From Mycolicibacterium sp. (GTDB lineage: Bacteria; Actinomycetota; Actinomycetes; Mycobacteriales; Mycobacteriaceae), in the NCBI RefSeq assembly GCF_016462545.1, contig NZ_JAEMTA010000012.1, positions 52,181-116,180 on the forward strand: DNA of 64,000 nt, read 5' to 3'. Shown piece after piece: positions 8,858 to 17,683 of this stretch. The position numbers were made by a program, and so were the translations under genes. The notes under the pieces are model-generated. The model saw nothing but the letters and a program-made list of their open reading frames with translations, ran no database searches and had not been told where the DNA came from. The stretch's first letter is position 1. Every line of letters starts with the position of its first letter.

Positions 8858-9097
8858 TCAGGGCGTGTCTAGTCGGACCGTTACGGCCACTCGGCCCCGG
8901 TCATCGCGGTGGGCGACCGCGTGTCCCGCGCGATCCCGTCCATCGAAGTCCACCAGCGTGATCGGGTGACCGGTGCCGAGAAAGTTCCGCCACCACTGTT
9001 TGGCAGCGGGCATCCCGACGGGGATCTCGAACGTCCGGCTGGAGCGGCGTCCGACGTGTCTTGTTGGAGAACCCCCGTGCCATCCGTCCGAGACTAG
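8858..9097 (-). pseudogene. Remnant of a deazaflavin (F420)-type nitroreductase family gene
   Basis: Reading the minus strand from about 9055 to the TGA at 8858-8860 gives VGRRSSRTFEIPVGMPAAKQ, then WWRNFLGTGHPITLVDFDG and a tail ending VAVTVRLDTP. This resembles the C-terminal half of DUF385/deazaflavin-dependent nitroreductase proteins (GRRSGR...PVG...WWRN). The frame is open upstream only to a TAG at 9098-9100 and offers no plausible start or N-terminal domain, so the 5' half is missing. The EamA gene ends two bases beyond that stop, which suggests a deletion junction. Confidence 0.6.
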
Positions 9098-9101
9098 CTA
9101 C

Positions 9102-10019
9102 TCAGGTGACGTCGAGGAGGACCGGTGTGCGGGCTCCGGTACGGGCGGCGCCGACGCCCGCGATGACCACGAGACAAATTCCGACCAGACCCGCCGCGCC
9201 GGGCGCCTGCGACAGCACCAGGAATCCGATGAGCATGGCGAAGGCGGGTTCGAGGCTCATGAGGGTTCCGAACGATGCCGTCGTCAGCCTGCGCAGCGAC
9301 ATCATCTCCAAGCTGAACGGAATCACCGGTAGGAGAATCGCGAGACCGATTCCGAGCAGCAGAATTTCGGGGGTGATCCGGGGAATCACGGATGATCCGA
9401 CCACGACGGTAGAGAACACCCCGGCCACGGCCATCGACACTGCCAACCCGTTGATGCCCTCCACCCCGTCACCGACGCGTTGAGTCAACAGGATGTAGCA
9501 CCCCCAGCAGGCCGCGGCGGCCAGGGCGTACAGAACGCCGACCAGATCGATGGTGCCCGCCCATGGTTGGGTCAGCAGGACGACACCGACGGCGGCCACG
9601 CCCGGCCAGACATAGCGGTGGCGGCCCCTGCCCTGAATGACGGCGACCCCCAGGGGGCCGAGAAACTCCAGAGCGCTGGCCGTCCCCAGCGGAATTCGAG
9701 CGATCGCCGCCATGAAAAGCAGGGTCACGGCGGCGGTGACCACGCCGAGAACCACGCATGTGAGGAAGGTGCTCCTGGTGAACGCCGACGGTCGCGGGCG
9801 GACGATGAGCAGCATCAACACACCTGCCCACGCCAGTCTCAACCATGCGGCGCCCTCGACGCCGATCCGGTCGACGAGGCCGAGAGACAGTGCCAGGCCG
9901 AGCTGCACGCACAGCATCGAACCGGTCGCCATCAGGACGCCGGTGCGGGTCTGGTTCGTCCTCACACCTGCATTGAAGGGCACCACGACCGTTCGCGTCC
10001 ACGTGATATTCCAGGACAT
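9102..10019 (-). CDS. EamA-family (RhtA-like) drug/metabolite exporter
   Basis: An inner-membrane transporter of about 305 residues with roughly ten membrane spans in two EamA repeats. Diagnostic segments are [20 protein letters not shown] in the first half, [20 protein letters not shown] and [20 protein letters not shown] in the second. The EFLGPLGVA motif is typical of the RhtA threonine/homoserine exporters, so amino acid or metabolite efflux is the best guess. The start may be ATG 10019, two bases from a palindrome, or an internal ATG giving [12 protein letters not shown]; the first 30 residues are not hydrophobic and support the shorter form. Confidence 0.82.
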   Translation of the reverse strand: MSWNITWTRTVVVPFNAGVRTNQTRTGVLMATGSMLCVQLGLALSLGLVDRIGVEGAAWLRLAWAGVLMLLIVRPRPSAFTRSTFLTCVVLGVVTAAVTLLFMAAIARIPLGTASALEFLGPLGVAVIQGRGRHRYVWPGVAAVGVVLLTQPWAGTIDLVGVLYALAAAACWGCYILLTQRVGDGVEGINGLAVSMAVAGVFSTVVVGSSVIPRITPEILLLGIGLAILLPVIPFSLEMMSLRRLTTASFGTLMSLEPAFAMLIGFLVLSQAPGAAGLVGICLVVIAGVGAARTGARTPVLLDVT

Positions 10020-10021
10020 AC

Positions 10022-10040
10022 CGTTCGCAACATGCGAACG
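10022..10040. promoter_or_regulatory. Perfect palindrome CGTTCGCA-ACA-TGCGAACG
   Basis: Perfect 8-base arms with a 3-base centre lie two bases before the upstream ATG of the EamA gene and ten bases after the stop of the thioesterase gene. No T-run follows, so an operator is more likely than a terminator. It is not the mycobacterial LexA box (TCGAAC-N4-GTTCGA). Confidence 0.45.
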
Positions 10041-10049
10041 ATGGTCAGC

Positions 10050-10865
10050 TCACAGGCTGTTCGCCACCGATGCGTCGTCGGCGAACTCGATCTGGGCGCC
10101 CGGGTTGCTGATGGCCGTGATCACGCCGGTTCCGAACGCCCCGTTGCGGTCGTACAACGTGGACGCCCCGGTACTGACGCCGTCGGCCACCCAATGCGAA
10201 TCGGCCTGCACGCAGATCCATTCGTCCACCGGCAGCCGGGCAAGGGCCACGGTCAAATCCCCGTTGATGTAGCCGATACCCGCCGTGCCGAGATTGGCGA
10301 CCAGGCTGGTGCCCTCCGCGGCGTAGACGGCGTTGACGAACGGCGAGTTGGCCGAACCCTCGATCACGTCGATGGCGCGATTGAGAAACCGCTTCCGCGA
10401 CGTGTTTCGGTGATCCGAGATGTTCGGGCTCCAACCGCCGTCGTCGCTTCCCACTCGCAGGAAGCTCGAGTCGTCGTCGACGTCGGTGGGTAGGGGCAGA
10501 TCCATTGTCGCCGACCACTCTTCGCCGCGAGGCGCGGAGGACCGCCGGTACTGCACCATGGTCGCCTTCGCCACCGCCACACCGTCCTGAAGGAGCTCGC
10601 ACTCGGAGTTGCGCACCCTCCTACCGTCGCGGATCAGCCGGACCGTCGCGGTCGTGGGCATCCTGCGGGCCGCCTTGAACAGGTCCACCGTCAGTCGCAC
10701 CGGCATGAACTCGTCGAGGCCGAACCGCTCCTCGAGTGTGCGCGCCGCGAGCCCGACCAGCGCGGGGCCGTTCAGTTGATCCGCTCCCCAACGGCTCAGC
10801 GCGTTCGACGTGGGGAGAAACGTGTCTGCGGCCGTGGGCACGAAGTGCGCCGAGGGTGCGGTCAT
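10050..10865 (-). CDS. Acyl-CoA thioesterase-like protein (double hotdog)
   Basis: A 271-residue protein starting MTAPSAHFVP at ATG 10865; the open frame reaches 11093, but that would run into the divergent LysR gene. The order of signals is that of TesB-like thioesterases: NGPALVGLAARTLEERFG near residue 35, MPVRLTVDLFKAARRMPTTA near 60, then a second hotdog with YINGDLTVALARLPVDEWIC and DRNGAFGTGVITAISNPGAQ. It would hydrolyse an acyl-CoA of unknown chain. It is divergent from the LysR regulator, which may control it. Confidence 0.7.
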   Translation of the reverse strand: MTAPSAHFVPTAADTFLPTSNALSRWGADQLNGPALVGLAARTLEERFGLDEFMPVRLTVDLFKAARRMPTTATVRLIRDGRRVRNSECELLQDGVAVAKATMVQYRRSSAPRGEEWSATMDLPLPTDVDDDSSFLRVGSDDGGWSPNISDHRNTSRKRFLNRAIDVIEGSANSPFVNAVYAAEGTSLVANLGTAGIGYINGDLTVALARLPVDEWICVQADSHWVADGVSTGASTLYDRNGAFGTGVITAISNPGAQIEFADDASVANSL

Positions 10866-10954
10866 TCCGGAATCGTCGCACGAGGCCGACGTAGGTTTGG
10901 CTGGTCCTCGATCGATGACGCCCCAACCGTTCGCGAATTGCGGACAATGTCGAC

Positions 10955-11902
10955 GTGGACACCCGTCGACTGCAGCTACTGCTCGCACTGTCGCGGCTGG
11001 GATCGATGCGCGCGGTCGCCGAGGCCAATCACCTGACCACCTCGACGGTGTCGCAGCAGATTGCGGCGCTGGCCAAGGAGGCCGGAGCCCCACTGATCGA
11101 GCCCGAGGGCCGACGCGTGCGCCTTACCCCTGCCGGCCGTCGGCTCGCCGACCATGCCGTCACCATCCTCGCCGCCGTCGACACGGCCCGGCTCGACCTG
11201 GATCCGGACGCCGAACCGGCGGGAACCCTTCGCGTCGGCGGGTTCGCCACCGGTATCCGGGTGTCCCTGCTTCCGGTCCTGGCCGACCTTGCCTCGAGTC
11301 ATCCCCGCGTCGAGGCGATCATCAGCGAATACGAACCCGTCGAAGCCTTTCGCCTGCTCGTCGACGACGATCTCGACCTGGCCCTCGTCTACGACTACAA
11401 CCTGGCGCCGGCGTCACCGGACCCCGTCCTGGAGACGATGGCGCTGTGGTCGACTCCGTGGGGGCTCGGCGTGCGCGCCGGCGATGCCGTCGGCGCGTCG
11501 GCCGACCTGCGTCGGTACGCCGATGCGTCATGGATCGTCAACTCCCGCAACACCGCCGACGAGGATGCGGTGCGCACGCTCGCCGCCTTGACGGGGTTCA
11601 CGCCCCACATCACGCACCAGATCGACAGTCTCGACATGGTCGAGGATCTCGTCCTGGCCGGTTACGGTGTCGGCTTGCTGCCGATGAATCGCCCCGTGCG
11701 CGACGGAGTTGCCGTGCTGCGGATCGCCGAGCCGCCCGTCGTCATGACCGCCTACGCCGCGACTCGCCGCGGACGCGCCAACTGGCCACCGCTGCGACTG
11801 CTCCTCGACGGTCTACGTCCCGGGAAAGAGGCGCTACCCCAACATGATTGGCCGCGGCCAACCGCGATTGGTCAGATCAAGCGCGACGCTGGCCCAGCGT
11901 GA
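10955..11902 (+). CDS. LysR-family transcriptional regulator
   Basis: A 315-residue regulator with GTG start. The N-terminal winged helix is clear: [20 protein letters not shown], then [20 protein letters not shown] and [16 protein letters not shown], residues 3-75. The effector-binding domain follows from about 88 ([20 protein letters not shown]). LysR proteins commonly control the divergent gene, here the thioesterase, from the 89-base spacer, which contains TTCGCGAA at 10930-10937. The 3' end overlaps the xylulokinase stop by 26 bases. Confidence 0.88.
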   Translation: MDTRRLQLLLALSRLGSMRAVAEANHLTTSTVSQQIAALAKEAGAPLIEPEGRRVRLTPAGRRLADHAVTILAAVDTARLDLDPDAEPAGTLRVGGFATGIRVSLLPVLADLASSHPRVEAIISEYEPVEAFRLLVDDDLDLALVYDYNLAPASPDPVLETMALWSTPWGLGVRAGDAVGASADLRRYADASWIVNSRNTADEDAVRTLAALTGFTPHITHQIDSLDMVEDLVLAGYGVGLLPMNRPVRDGVAVLRIAEPPVVMTAYAATRRGRANWPPLRLLLDGLRPGKEALPQHDWPRPTAIGQIKRDAGPA

Positions 11903-13283
11903 GGGGCTGTGCCGCCCGGTAGCGATCGAGCACCTCGGGTGTCGGCTCGGCGGTGTAGGAGGCCGTCACGCCGAAGTTCCACGACGGTGGTGCCTCCTCC
12001 TTCGACAGCGCCCACGCTGCCTGCCTGGCCGCGCCGAGCGCCACGTACTCGCCCGGCGTCGGCACGTGGACCGGCTTGCCGAGGATGGCGGGCGCGATGC
12101 GTCGGACGGCCTCCGAACGGGCGCCTCCACCCACCATGAGCACTCGTTCGACTTCGATGCCTTGGCGGGAGATCTGCTGGACGCAGAATTCGATCGAGGC
12201 GAGTAGGCCCTCGACTGCAGCGCGGGCAACGTTGGCTGGCAACAGGTTTCGAGTGGTGACGCCGTGCAGGGCGCCGGCGGCGTCCGGAAGATTGGGTGAT
12301 CGCTCCCCGTCGAAGTACGGCACCAGCGTCAACCCTTCCGCGCCGGGCGGCGCGGAGAGTGCGAGCCGGTCGAATTCCTCGAAGTCCACGCCGAGCATCT
12401 TCGCCACCGCGGCCAGTACCGGCGCGCCGTTGAGGGTGCACACCAGCGGCAGTTGACGCCCGGTCGCGTCCGCGAAACCGGCGACCAGACCCTCCGCGTC
12501 GTGGGGTGCGGCGTCACCCACCGCACTGACCACGCCGGAGGTTCCGAGCGAGACCACGCAGTCCCCCGCGGCCGCTCCGAGACCCAGTGCGGCAGCGGCA
12601 TTGTCCCCCGCTCCCGCTCCGAGTACGGCGCCGGTGGTGGTCCGCCCCGCGGCCTCGAAGGGTCCGAGCACGGGTGGCACCACGGGGCGCCGCCCGCGGG
12701 TGGCCAACTCGAGAAGGTCGGGTTGGTAGCTGCTGTCTTCGGCCGCGTAGTAGCCGGTGCCGCTGGCGTCACTGCGATCGGTGCGGATGTCACCGATGTC
12801 GGTCGAACCGGACAAGCGCCATGTCAGCCAATCGTGGGGCAGGCACACGGCGGCGGTCGCGTCGGCATTCTCGGGTTCGTTGTCGGCGAGCCAGCGCAGC
12901 TTCGTCGCGGTGATGGACGCGACGGGGACCACGCCGATGCGCGCCGCCCACTCCCCGGGCCCGCCGAGCTCGTCGATCAAAGCCGATGCCGCATCGCTTG
13001 ACCGAGTGTCGTTCCACAACAGTGCATCTCGCACGACGTTGCCCGCCGAGTCAAGGCAGACCATGCCGTGTTGCTGAGCCCCGACCGAGACCGCGGCGAC
13101 GTCGTCCAGACCGCCGGCGGCAGACGCGGCCTCGCCGAGTGCGGTCCACCACGCGGCCGGGTCGACCTCCGTCCCGACGGGATGCGGCGCGGAACCGGAG
13201 CGCACGATGTCACCGCTGTCAACGTCGCAGACCAGGACCTTGCAGGACTGAGTGGACGAGTCGATACCCGCAACGAGGGCCAC
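11877..13283 (-). CDS. xylB: Xylulokinase (FGGY family)
   Basis: A 468-residue sugar kinase that would phosphorylate D-xylulose to xylulose 5-phosphate. The start is GTG 13283, with AAGGAGG five bases upstream and a TAGGGT -10 candidate at 13313-13318 on the minus strand. FGGY features include [16 protein letters not shown] at the N-terminus, [14 protein letters not shown] (residues about 74-87), [22 protein letters not shown] for phosphate binding and [16 protein letters not shown] near the C-terminus. No xylose isomerase or pentose transporter adjoins it, so it may act on another pentulose. Confidence 0.88.
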   Translation of the reverse strand: MALVAGIDSSTQSCKVLVCDVDSGDIVRSGSAPHPVGTEVDPAAWWTALGEAASAAGGLDDVAAVSVGAQQHGMVCLDSAGNVVRDALLWNDTRSSDAASALIDELGGPGEWAARIGVVPVASITATKLRWLADNEPENADATAAVCLPHDWLTWRLSGSTDIGDIRTDRSDASGTGYYAAEDSSYQPDLLELATRGRRPVVPPVLGPFEAAGRTTTGAVLGAGAGDNAAAALGLGAAAGDCVVSLGTSGVVSAVGDAAPHDAEGLVAGFADATGRQLPLVCTLNGAPVLAAVAKMLGVDFEEFDRLALSAPPGAEGLTLVPYFDGERSPNLPDAAGALHGVTTRNLLPANVARAAVEGLLASIEFCVQQISRQGIEVERVLMVGGGARSEAVRRIAPAILGKPVHVPTPGEYVALGAARQAAWALSKEEAPPSWNFGVTASYTAEPTPEVLDRYRAAQPLTLGQRRA

Positions 13284-13334
13284 GCCGACCTCCTTCGGTT
13301 CGTAGGACCACCACCCTAGTGCGAAGCTGGTCGG

Positions 13335-14144
13335 ATGAAATGGCCTCTCATCGTTGCGGCGGTGCTCGTCATCGGGTGCGCCGGGCTGGCGGCGCCACCG
13401 GCCGCGACGGCCGACGATCTGCGGACCCGTATCGCCGCGGCGGACGCCTACTTGGCGACCCGCCCGGGTTCGGTTGGCTACGTACTGACAGACCGCGCGA
13501 CCGGGGCGACGTATCGCAACGCGCACGCCGGTGAGTTGGTATGGACGGCGTCCACGATCAAGCTGGCGATGGTCGTCGATCTCCTGACCCGAGCCCGAGC
13601 GGGCTCGATCGCGTTGACGAACGCGGACCGAACCCAGATGTCGGCGATGATGCACTCATCCGACGACGACGCGGCCGACGCTCTATGGTCCAAGTTCGGC
13701 GGCCCCGACCACACGGCCTACAACGCGGCGTTCCCGCGCTACGGCATGACCGATCTGCAACCGCAGAAGGGCTTCAGCAGCATCTACCCCTACTGGGGAT
13801 TTCAGAAGGCCACGGCGAACGACCTCGACAGACTGATCAACTACGTGCTGACCAGACTCGATCCGGCTCAGCGCGCCGCCATCGTCTACGAGCTGCAGAA
13901 CGTCGCCCCCAACCAGCAGTGGGGGGTCTGGGGCGCAGGTCCCGCGATGGCGCCCGGCAACAAGGACGGATGGTCGCTGGAACAGGGGGGCTGGGTCACC
14001 AACTCCGTTGGCTTCGCGGGGGCGGGGCAGCGATACACGTTGGCAATGATGAACTCCCTCAGCGGCGCAGGCGGCTACGACGACGGAGTGGCCACCACCA
14101 GTCGCCTTGCCGAGATCCTGTTGTCAGGGCTGCAATCCAGCTGA
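13335..14144 (+). CDS. Secreted serine hydrolase, class A beta-lactamase-like
   Basis: A 269-residue exported protein with a Sec signal peptide (residues 1-26, ending near PAATA). The serine of STIK (in [15 protein letters not shown], near residue 74) matches the SxxK catalytic motif of penicillin-recognising enzymes. A second motif is degenerate ([12 protein letters not shown]), and in place of KTG there is NKDGW followed by [10 protein letters not shown]. The altered second and third motifs make beta-lactam hydrolysis uncertain; similar mycobacterial proteins are lipoproteins or wall hydrolases of unknown role. It is divergent from xylB with a 51-base gap. Confidence 0.65.
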   Translation: MKWPLIVAAVLVIGCAGLAAPPAATADDLRTRIAAADAYLATRPGSVGYVLTDRATGATYRNAHAGELVWTASTIKLAMVVDLLTRARAGSIALTNADRTQMSAMMHSSDDDAADALWSKFGGPDHTAYNAAFPRYGMTDLQPQKGFSSIYPYWGFQKATANDLDRLINYVLTRLDPAQRAAIVYELQNVAPNQQWGVWGAGPAMAPGNKDGWSLEQGGWVTNSVGFAGAGQRYTLAMMNSLSGAGGYDDGVATTSRLAEILLSGLQSS

Positions 14145-14198
14145 CATCGCACCGTGGCGGGCCCCTCGAGATCGGGGTTTGGAACCGGCGCCACCGGG

Positions 14199-14204
14199 TA
14201 TCAT
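14199..14204 (+). promoter_or_regulatory. -10 hexamer TATCAT, leaderless spacing (DoxX gene)
   Basis: TATCAT ends exactly six bases before ATG 14211, so transcription should begin at or next to the start codon. This favours ATG 14211 over the longer frame from 14154. Confidence 0.6.
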
Positions 14205-14210
14205 CCGCGC

Positions 14211-15143
14211 ATGTTGATCCGTCGAATCGCGCGTCCCATGCTGGCTACCACCTTCATCACCCGTGGTGTGGAGGCGTTGCGCAGTCCCAAGCCTGCCGCT
14301 GATGCCGCCCGTCCCACCCTCGAGGGTTTGAGCAAGCTGCCGGATCCCGTCGGCCCCAATGTGCCCACGAATGCCGAGACCGTCGCCAAGGTGACTGCCG
14401 GTGTGCAGATCGGCGCCGGCCTGCTCCTTGCGACCGGCCGCCTGCCCCGTCTGTCGTCGGCGGCCCTCGCCGTCAGCGTCGTGCCGGGAAGCCTTGGTGG
14501 ACACGCATTTTGGAACGAGACCGATCCCGCCCGCAAGGCTGCCGAGCGTCGGGCACTGTTTTCCGACGTCGGCCTGATCGGTGGCCTGATCATCGCCGCC
14601 GTCGACACCGAGGGCAAGCCCTCCCTCGGCTGGCGCGGCAAGCGCGCCGCTCGCAAGGTGTCGGAGCGGGTGACCGCCGTGCTGCCGAGCGCACCGGACG
14701 CCCCGAACGCACTCATCGACAGCGAATTGGTCGACCGGGTGGGACAGCGGGGCCGCGAGATCGCCCACGTCGCGCTGGAGCGCGGTTCGGAACTGGCCGA
14801 CGTCGCCCGTGAGCGCGGGGCCGAGCTGGCCGACGTGGCGGCCGAGCGCGGCACGGAGTTCGCCGACGTGGCCCGCGATCGAGCACCCAAGCTGGCGAAG
14901 AAGGCGCGCAAGCGCGGATACGAGTTGGCCGAGCTCGCCCAGGACCGTGGCGCCGAATTCGCCAGTGTGGCCCGCGAACGCGGATACGAGCTCGCCGAGG
15001 CGGCTCGCGACCGTGGCACCGAATTGGCGGAGATCGCGCAGGATCGTGGTGCCGAGCTCGCGACGGCAAGTCGCAAGCAGGCGAAGCAGACCCGCAAGGA
15101 TCTCAAGCGCGCGCAGAAGGAACTCGAGAAGCGCATCAACTGA
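14211..15143 (+). CDS. DoxX-family membrane protein with a C-terminal 11-residue repeat domain
   Basis: A 310-residue protein. Residues 1-135 are DoxX-like: MLIRRIARPMLATTFITRGV, then AKVTAGVQIGAGLLLATGRL, GGHAFWNETDPARK and a last membrane span DVGLIGGLIIAAVDTEG. Residues 179-288 are ten tandem 11-residue units of the form [ED]RGxELAxxAR, followed by a basic tail rich in K and R. Such undecad repeats normally form long amphipathic helices or coiled coils that lie on membranes or bundle. The role is unknown; a membrane anchor carrying a cytoplasmic rod is the structural inference. The start rests on the TATCAT promoter spacing. Confidence 0.78.
   Translation: MLIRRIARPMLATTFITRGVEALRSPKPAADAARPTLEGLSKLPDPVGPNVPTNAETVAKVTAGVQIGAGLLLATGRLPRLSSAALAVSVVPGSLGGHAFWNETDPARKAAERRALFSDVGLIGGLIIAAVDTEGKPSLGWRGKRAARKVSERVTAVLPSAPDAPNALIDSELVDRVGQRGREIAHVALERGSELADVARERGAELADVAAERGTEFADVARDRAPKLAKKARKRGYELAELAQDRGAEFASVARERGYELAEAARDRGTELAEIAQDRGAELATASRKQAKQTRKDLKRAQKELEKRIN
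14745..15074 (+). repeat. Ten tandem 33-base coding repeats (11-residue units)
   Basis: Ten consecutive 33-base units encode variants such as ERGSELADVAR, ERGAELADVAA, ERGTEFADVAR, KRGYELAELAQ and DRGTELAEIAQ. One unit (DRAPKLAKKAR) has reversed charge. The unit length never varies, which points to selection on helix periodicity. Confidence 0.85.
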
Positions 15144-15160
15144 CGGGCTGATGCCGCCGG

Positions 15161-15166
15161 TAGATT
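15161..15166 (+). promoter_or_regulatory. -10 hexamer TAGATT, leaderless spacing (RDD gene)
   Basis: TAGATT ends six bases before ATG 15173, in the 29-base gap after the DoxX gene. It gives the RDD gene its own promoter. Confidence 0.6.
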
Positions 15167-15172
15167 GGCTCC

Positions 15173-15643
15173 ATGACTACCGGCGGCTTCGACCCGCAGT
15201 ACGGCGCACCCCGATACGACCGCGTCGAGGCGGGTGCGCTACTGCCACGCTTCTTCGCCAGGGTGATCGACGGACTCCTCGTCGGAATCGTCGGGCTCAT
15301 CGTTGGCTTCGTCACCGATACGTGGTCGAACATCATGGTGACGGGGCTGTTCACCGGCCTTCTCATGTTCGTCTACTTCGTGGCCTTCGAGGTCTCGCAG
15401 GGGTGGACGCCGGGAAAGCGGGCGCTCGGATTGAGCGTTCGCGGACCCGGTGGTGTCCCGAAGCCCGATCTGAAGCAGTCCGCGATCCGCAACGCGTTCA
15501 CACTGCTGCCCATCGTCCCGTTCATCGGCGGCCTGCTCGGGGTGATCGCGATCATCGTCATCGCCGTGACCATTAGCGCCAGCCCCACCAAACAGGGCAA
15601 GCACGACGAACTGGCGGGCGGCACCCAGGTACTGAAGGGGTAG
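15173..15643 (+). CDS. RDD-family membrane protein
   Basis: A 156-residue protein. After a short soluble N-terminus, LLPRFFARVIDGLLVGIVGL carries the R..D arrangement that names the family, followed by two more hydrophobic segments and the conserved GWTPGKRALGLSVR loop. RDD proteins are small inner-membrane proteins; a few act in ion transport, but most are uncharacterised. It converges on gntT with a 14-base gap. Confidence 0.8.
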   Translation: MTTGGFDPQYGAPRYDRVEAGALLPRFFARVIDGLLVGIVGLIVGFVTDTWSNIMVTGLFTGLLMFVYFVAFEVSQGWTPGKRALGLSVRGPGGVPKPDLKQSAIRNAFTLLPIVPFIGGLLGVIAIIVIAVTISASPTKQGKHDELAGGTQVLKG

Positions 15644-15657
15644 GCCCGCCAGCTGGG

Positions 15658-17058
15658 TCAGATCACCAGGCTGAGCAGTAACACCACCGCAAGACCGCTG
15701 ACCGACAACACCGTCTCCATGATCGACCACGTCTTGATGGTCTGGCCGACGCTGAGTCGGAAGTACTGGTTGACCAGCCAGAAGCCGGCGTCGTTCACGT
15801 GGGAGAAGAAGAGCGATCCGGCGCCGACGGCGAGGACCACCAGGGAGACCTGACCGGTGGGCATTCCGTCCACCAGCGGGATGATCAGCGACGAGGCGGT
15901 GATCGTGGCGACCGTCGCCGACCCCGTCGCGAGCCGGATCAAGACCGCGATCAGCCACGCCAGCAGCAGCACCGAGATGTTCGCGACCTCGGCCCAGCGG
16001 GCCAGCAGCGTGCCGATGCCAGTGTCGACGAGCACCTGTTTGAACCCGCCGCCGGCGGCGACGATCAAGATGATTCCGGCTACCGGCGGGAGCCCGGACT
16101 CGATGCACGTGGTGATCTCGTTGCGCGTCATCCCCGCGCCGCGGCCGAGGGTGAACATGCCGACGATGACGGCGATGAGCAGCGCGATGAGCGGCGTACC
16201 GAGGGTGTCGAACACCAGCCGGATCACATTCGACTTGTCCTTGATGAAGATGTCCACCAGCGCCTTGCCCAGCATCAGGGCGACGGGCAGCAGGACGCTG
16301 AACAGGGTGACGCCGAACGAGGGTCGCCGACGCGTCTCGCCGTCGGCGAAGCGGTCCGCGTCGAAGGTGTCGGGCGCATCGACGACGACCCACTTTCCCG
16401 CGAGCTTTCCGAACAGGGGTCCCGCCAGCACGATGGTCGGGATCGCCACCACGACGCCGAGAGCCAGTGTGACGCCGAGATCCGCATTGAGTAGCCCGAT
16501 GGCGGTCAACGGACCCGGATGCGGTGGCACGAACCCGTGCATCGCCGAAAGGCCTGCCAGAGCGGGGATTCCGACGGTGATCAGCGAGAGCTGTGAACGA
16601 CGCGACACCAGGTAGATCACCGGTATCAACAGCACGAGGCCGATCTCGAAGAACATGGGGAGGCCGATGATCGCGCCGACGAGGGCCATCGCCCACGGCA
16701 GCGTGCGCGGCGAGGCGTGTCCCACGATGGTGTCGACGATCTCGTCGGCGCCGCCGGAATCGGCCAGCAGCTTGGCGAACATCGCACCGAGCGCGATGAG
16801 GATGCCGACGCTCGCCGCGGTGTCCCCGAAACCCTTGGTGAACGAGGCCAGCACCGTGGTGAGGTTCTCCCCCGCCACGACTCCCACCGTCAATGCGCCG
16901 AACATCAGGGACAGGAACGGGTGCAGTTTGACGAGCGTGATCAGCACGACGATCACTGAGATGCCGATGAGGAACGCCAGGACCAGGTGCCAGCCGGAGC
17001 CCACCGGCTCGGTGAGCTTCGGCGCGTCGTCGGCGAGCAGGGTTATTGCGGTGTTCAT
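15658..17058 (-). CDS. gntT: Gluconate:H+ symporter (GntP family)
   Basis: A 466-residue permease with about twelve membrane spans. GntP hallmarks include GFGDTAASVGILIALGAMFA, LPMFFEIGLVLLIPVIYLVS, GLSAMHGFVPPHPGPLTAIG and SLFFSHVNDAGFWLVNQYF. It should import gluconate or a related sugar acid. It overlaps gntK by four bases (translational coupling), so the two form a gluconate uptake and phosphorylation unit. Confidence 0.9.
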   Translation of the reverse strand: MNTAITLLADDAPKLTEPVGSGWHLVLAFLIGISVIVVLITLVKLHPFLSLMFGALTVGVVAGENLTTVLASFTKGFGDTAASVGILIALGAMFAKLLADSGGADEIVDTIVGHASPRTLPWAMALVGAIIGLPMFFEIGLVLLIPVIYLVSRRSQLSLITVGIPALAGLSAMHGFVPPHPGPLTAIGLLNADLGVTLALGVVVAIPTIVLAGPLFGKLAGKWVVVDAPDTFDADRFADGETRRRPSFGVTLFSVLLPVALMLGKALVDIFIKDKSNVIRLVFDTLGTPLIALLIAVIVGMFTLGRGAGMTRNEITTCIESGLPPVAGIILIVAAGGGFKQVLVDTGIGTLLARWAEVANISVLLLAWLIAVLIRLATGSATVATITASSLIIPLVDGMPTGQVSLVVLAVGAGSLFFSHVNDAGFWLVNQYFRLSVGQTIKTWSIMETVLSVSGLAVVLLLSLVI

Positions 17059-17555
17059 CCGATCGTCCGTTCAGTCAGCGTGATGTATTCGTCCACGATG
17101 GAATCGATGTTCTGGTCGACGTCGATGTCGACGCCGTTCTCGTCTGCCGCCAGCGGCTCGAGGGTGGCGAACTGCGAGGCCATCAGCGAGGCGGGCATGA
17201 AGTGGCCCGGCCGGCTTGCCTGTCTGCGCCCGATCACCTCGGGGGTCCCGACCAGGTGCAGGAACTGGACGCCGGCGCAGTGGCCCCGCAGTTGATCGCG
17301 ATAGGCGGCCTTGAGCGCTGAGCAGCTCATCACGCCGCCGTCCGCGTGAGCGGCCAACCACTCCCCGATCGAATCCAGCCACGGCCGTCGGTCCTCGTCG
17401 TCGAGGGCGTGGCCGGCGGTCATCTTCGCGATGTTGGCCTCGGGGTGGAAGTCGTCCGCGTCGGCGAAGGGAACCCGCAGACGCTGTGCGAGGGCCGCGC
17501 CCACGGTCGACTTGCCCGAGCCCGACACACCCATCACCACGATTGGCGCTGCCAT
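17055..17555 (-). CDS. gntK: Gluconokinase
   Basis: A 166-residue P-loop kinase converting gluconate to 6-phosphogluconate for the pentose phosphate pathway. Walker A GVSGSGKST lies at residues 9-17, followed by the substrate motif FADADDFHPEANIAKMTAGH and by SCSALKAAYRDQLR, all typical of GntK/IdnK. The length is normal for the family. It is the first gene of gntK-gntT and is divergent from a GntR regulator. Confidence 0.93.
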   Translation of the reverse strand: MAAPIVVMGVSGSGKSTVGAALAQRLRVPFADADDFHPEANIAKMTAGHALDDEDRRPWLDSIGEWLAAHADGGVMSCSALKAAYRDQLRGHCAGVQFLHLVGTPEVIGRRQASRPGHFMPASLMASQFATLEPLAADENGVDIDVDQNIDSIVDEYITLTERTIG

Positions 17556-17585
17556 CGCCTACCTCCAGATCCGATGCCATCCCGT

Positions 17586-17629
17586 TGTGTCTGGCATCAC
17601 ACAGAGTGCCGCAATAGTCTGCCTATTGC
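17586..17629. promoter_or_regulatory. Two operator-like dyads between gntK and gntR
   Basis: TGTGT-CTGGCATC-ACACA spans 17586-17603, and GCAATAG-TCTGC-CTATTGC, perfect over 7-base arms, spans 17611-17629. Both lie in the 128-base divergent spacer and are the natural binding sites for the adjacent GntR-family protein. A third, weaker site resembling the FCD-subfamily consensus (TTGTCATAAAG on the minus strand) lies at 17672-17683. Confidence 0.55.
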
Positions 17630-17683
17630 AACCCTGTGCTCAAAAAATACGTCTTTAAGTCACCTGGCAAACTTTATGACAAG

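Noticed and set aside
13335..14144. Calling the secreted serine hydrolase BlaC
   Set aside because: The second and third active-site motifs of class A beta-lactamases are altered and the gene is not in the blaC-sigC position.
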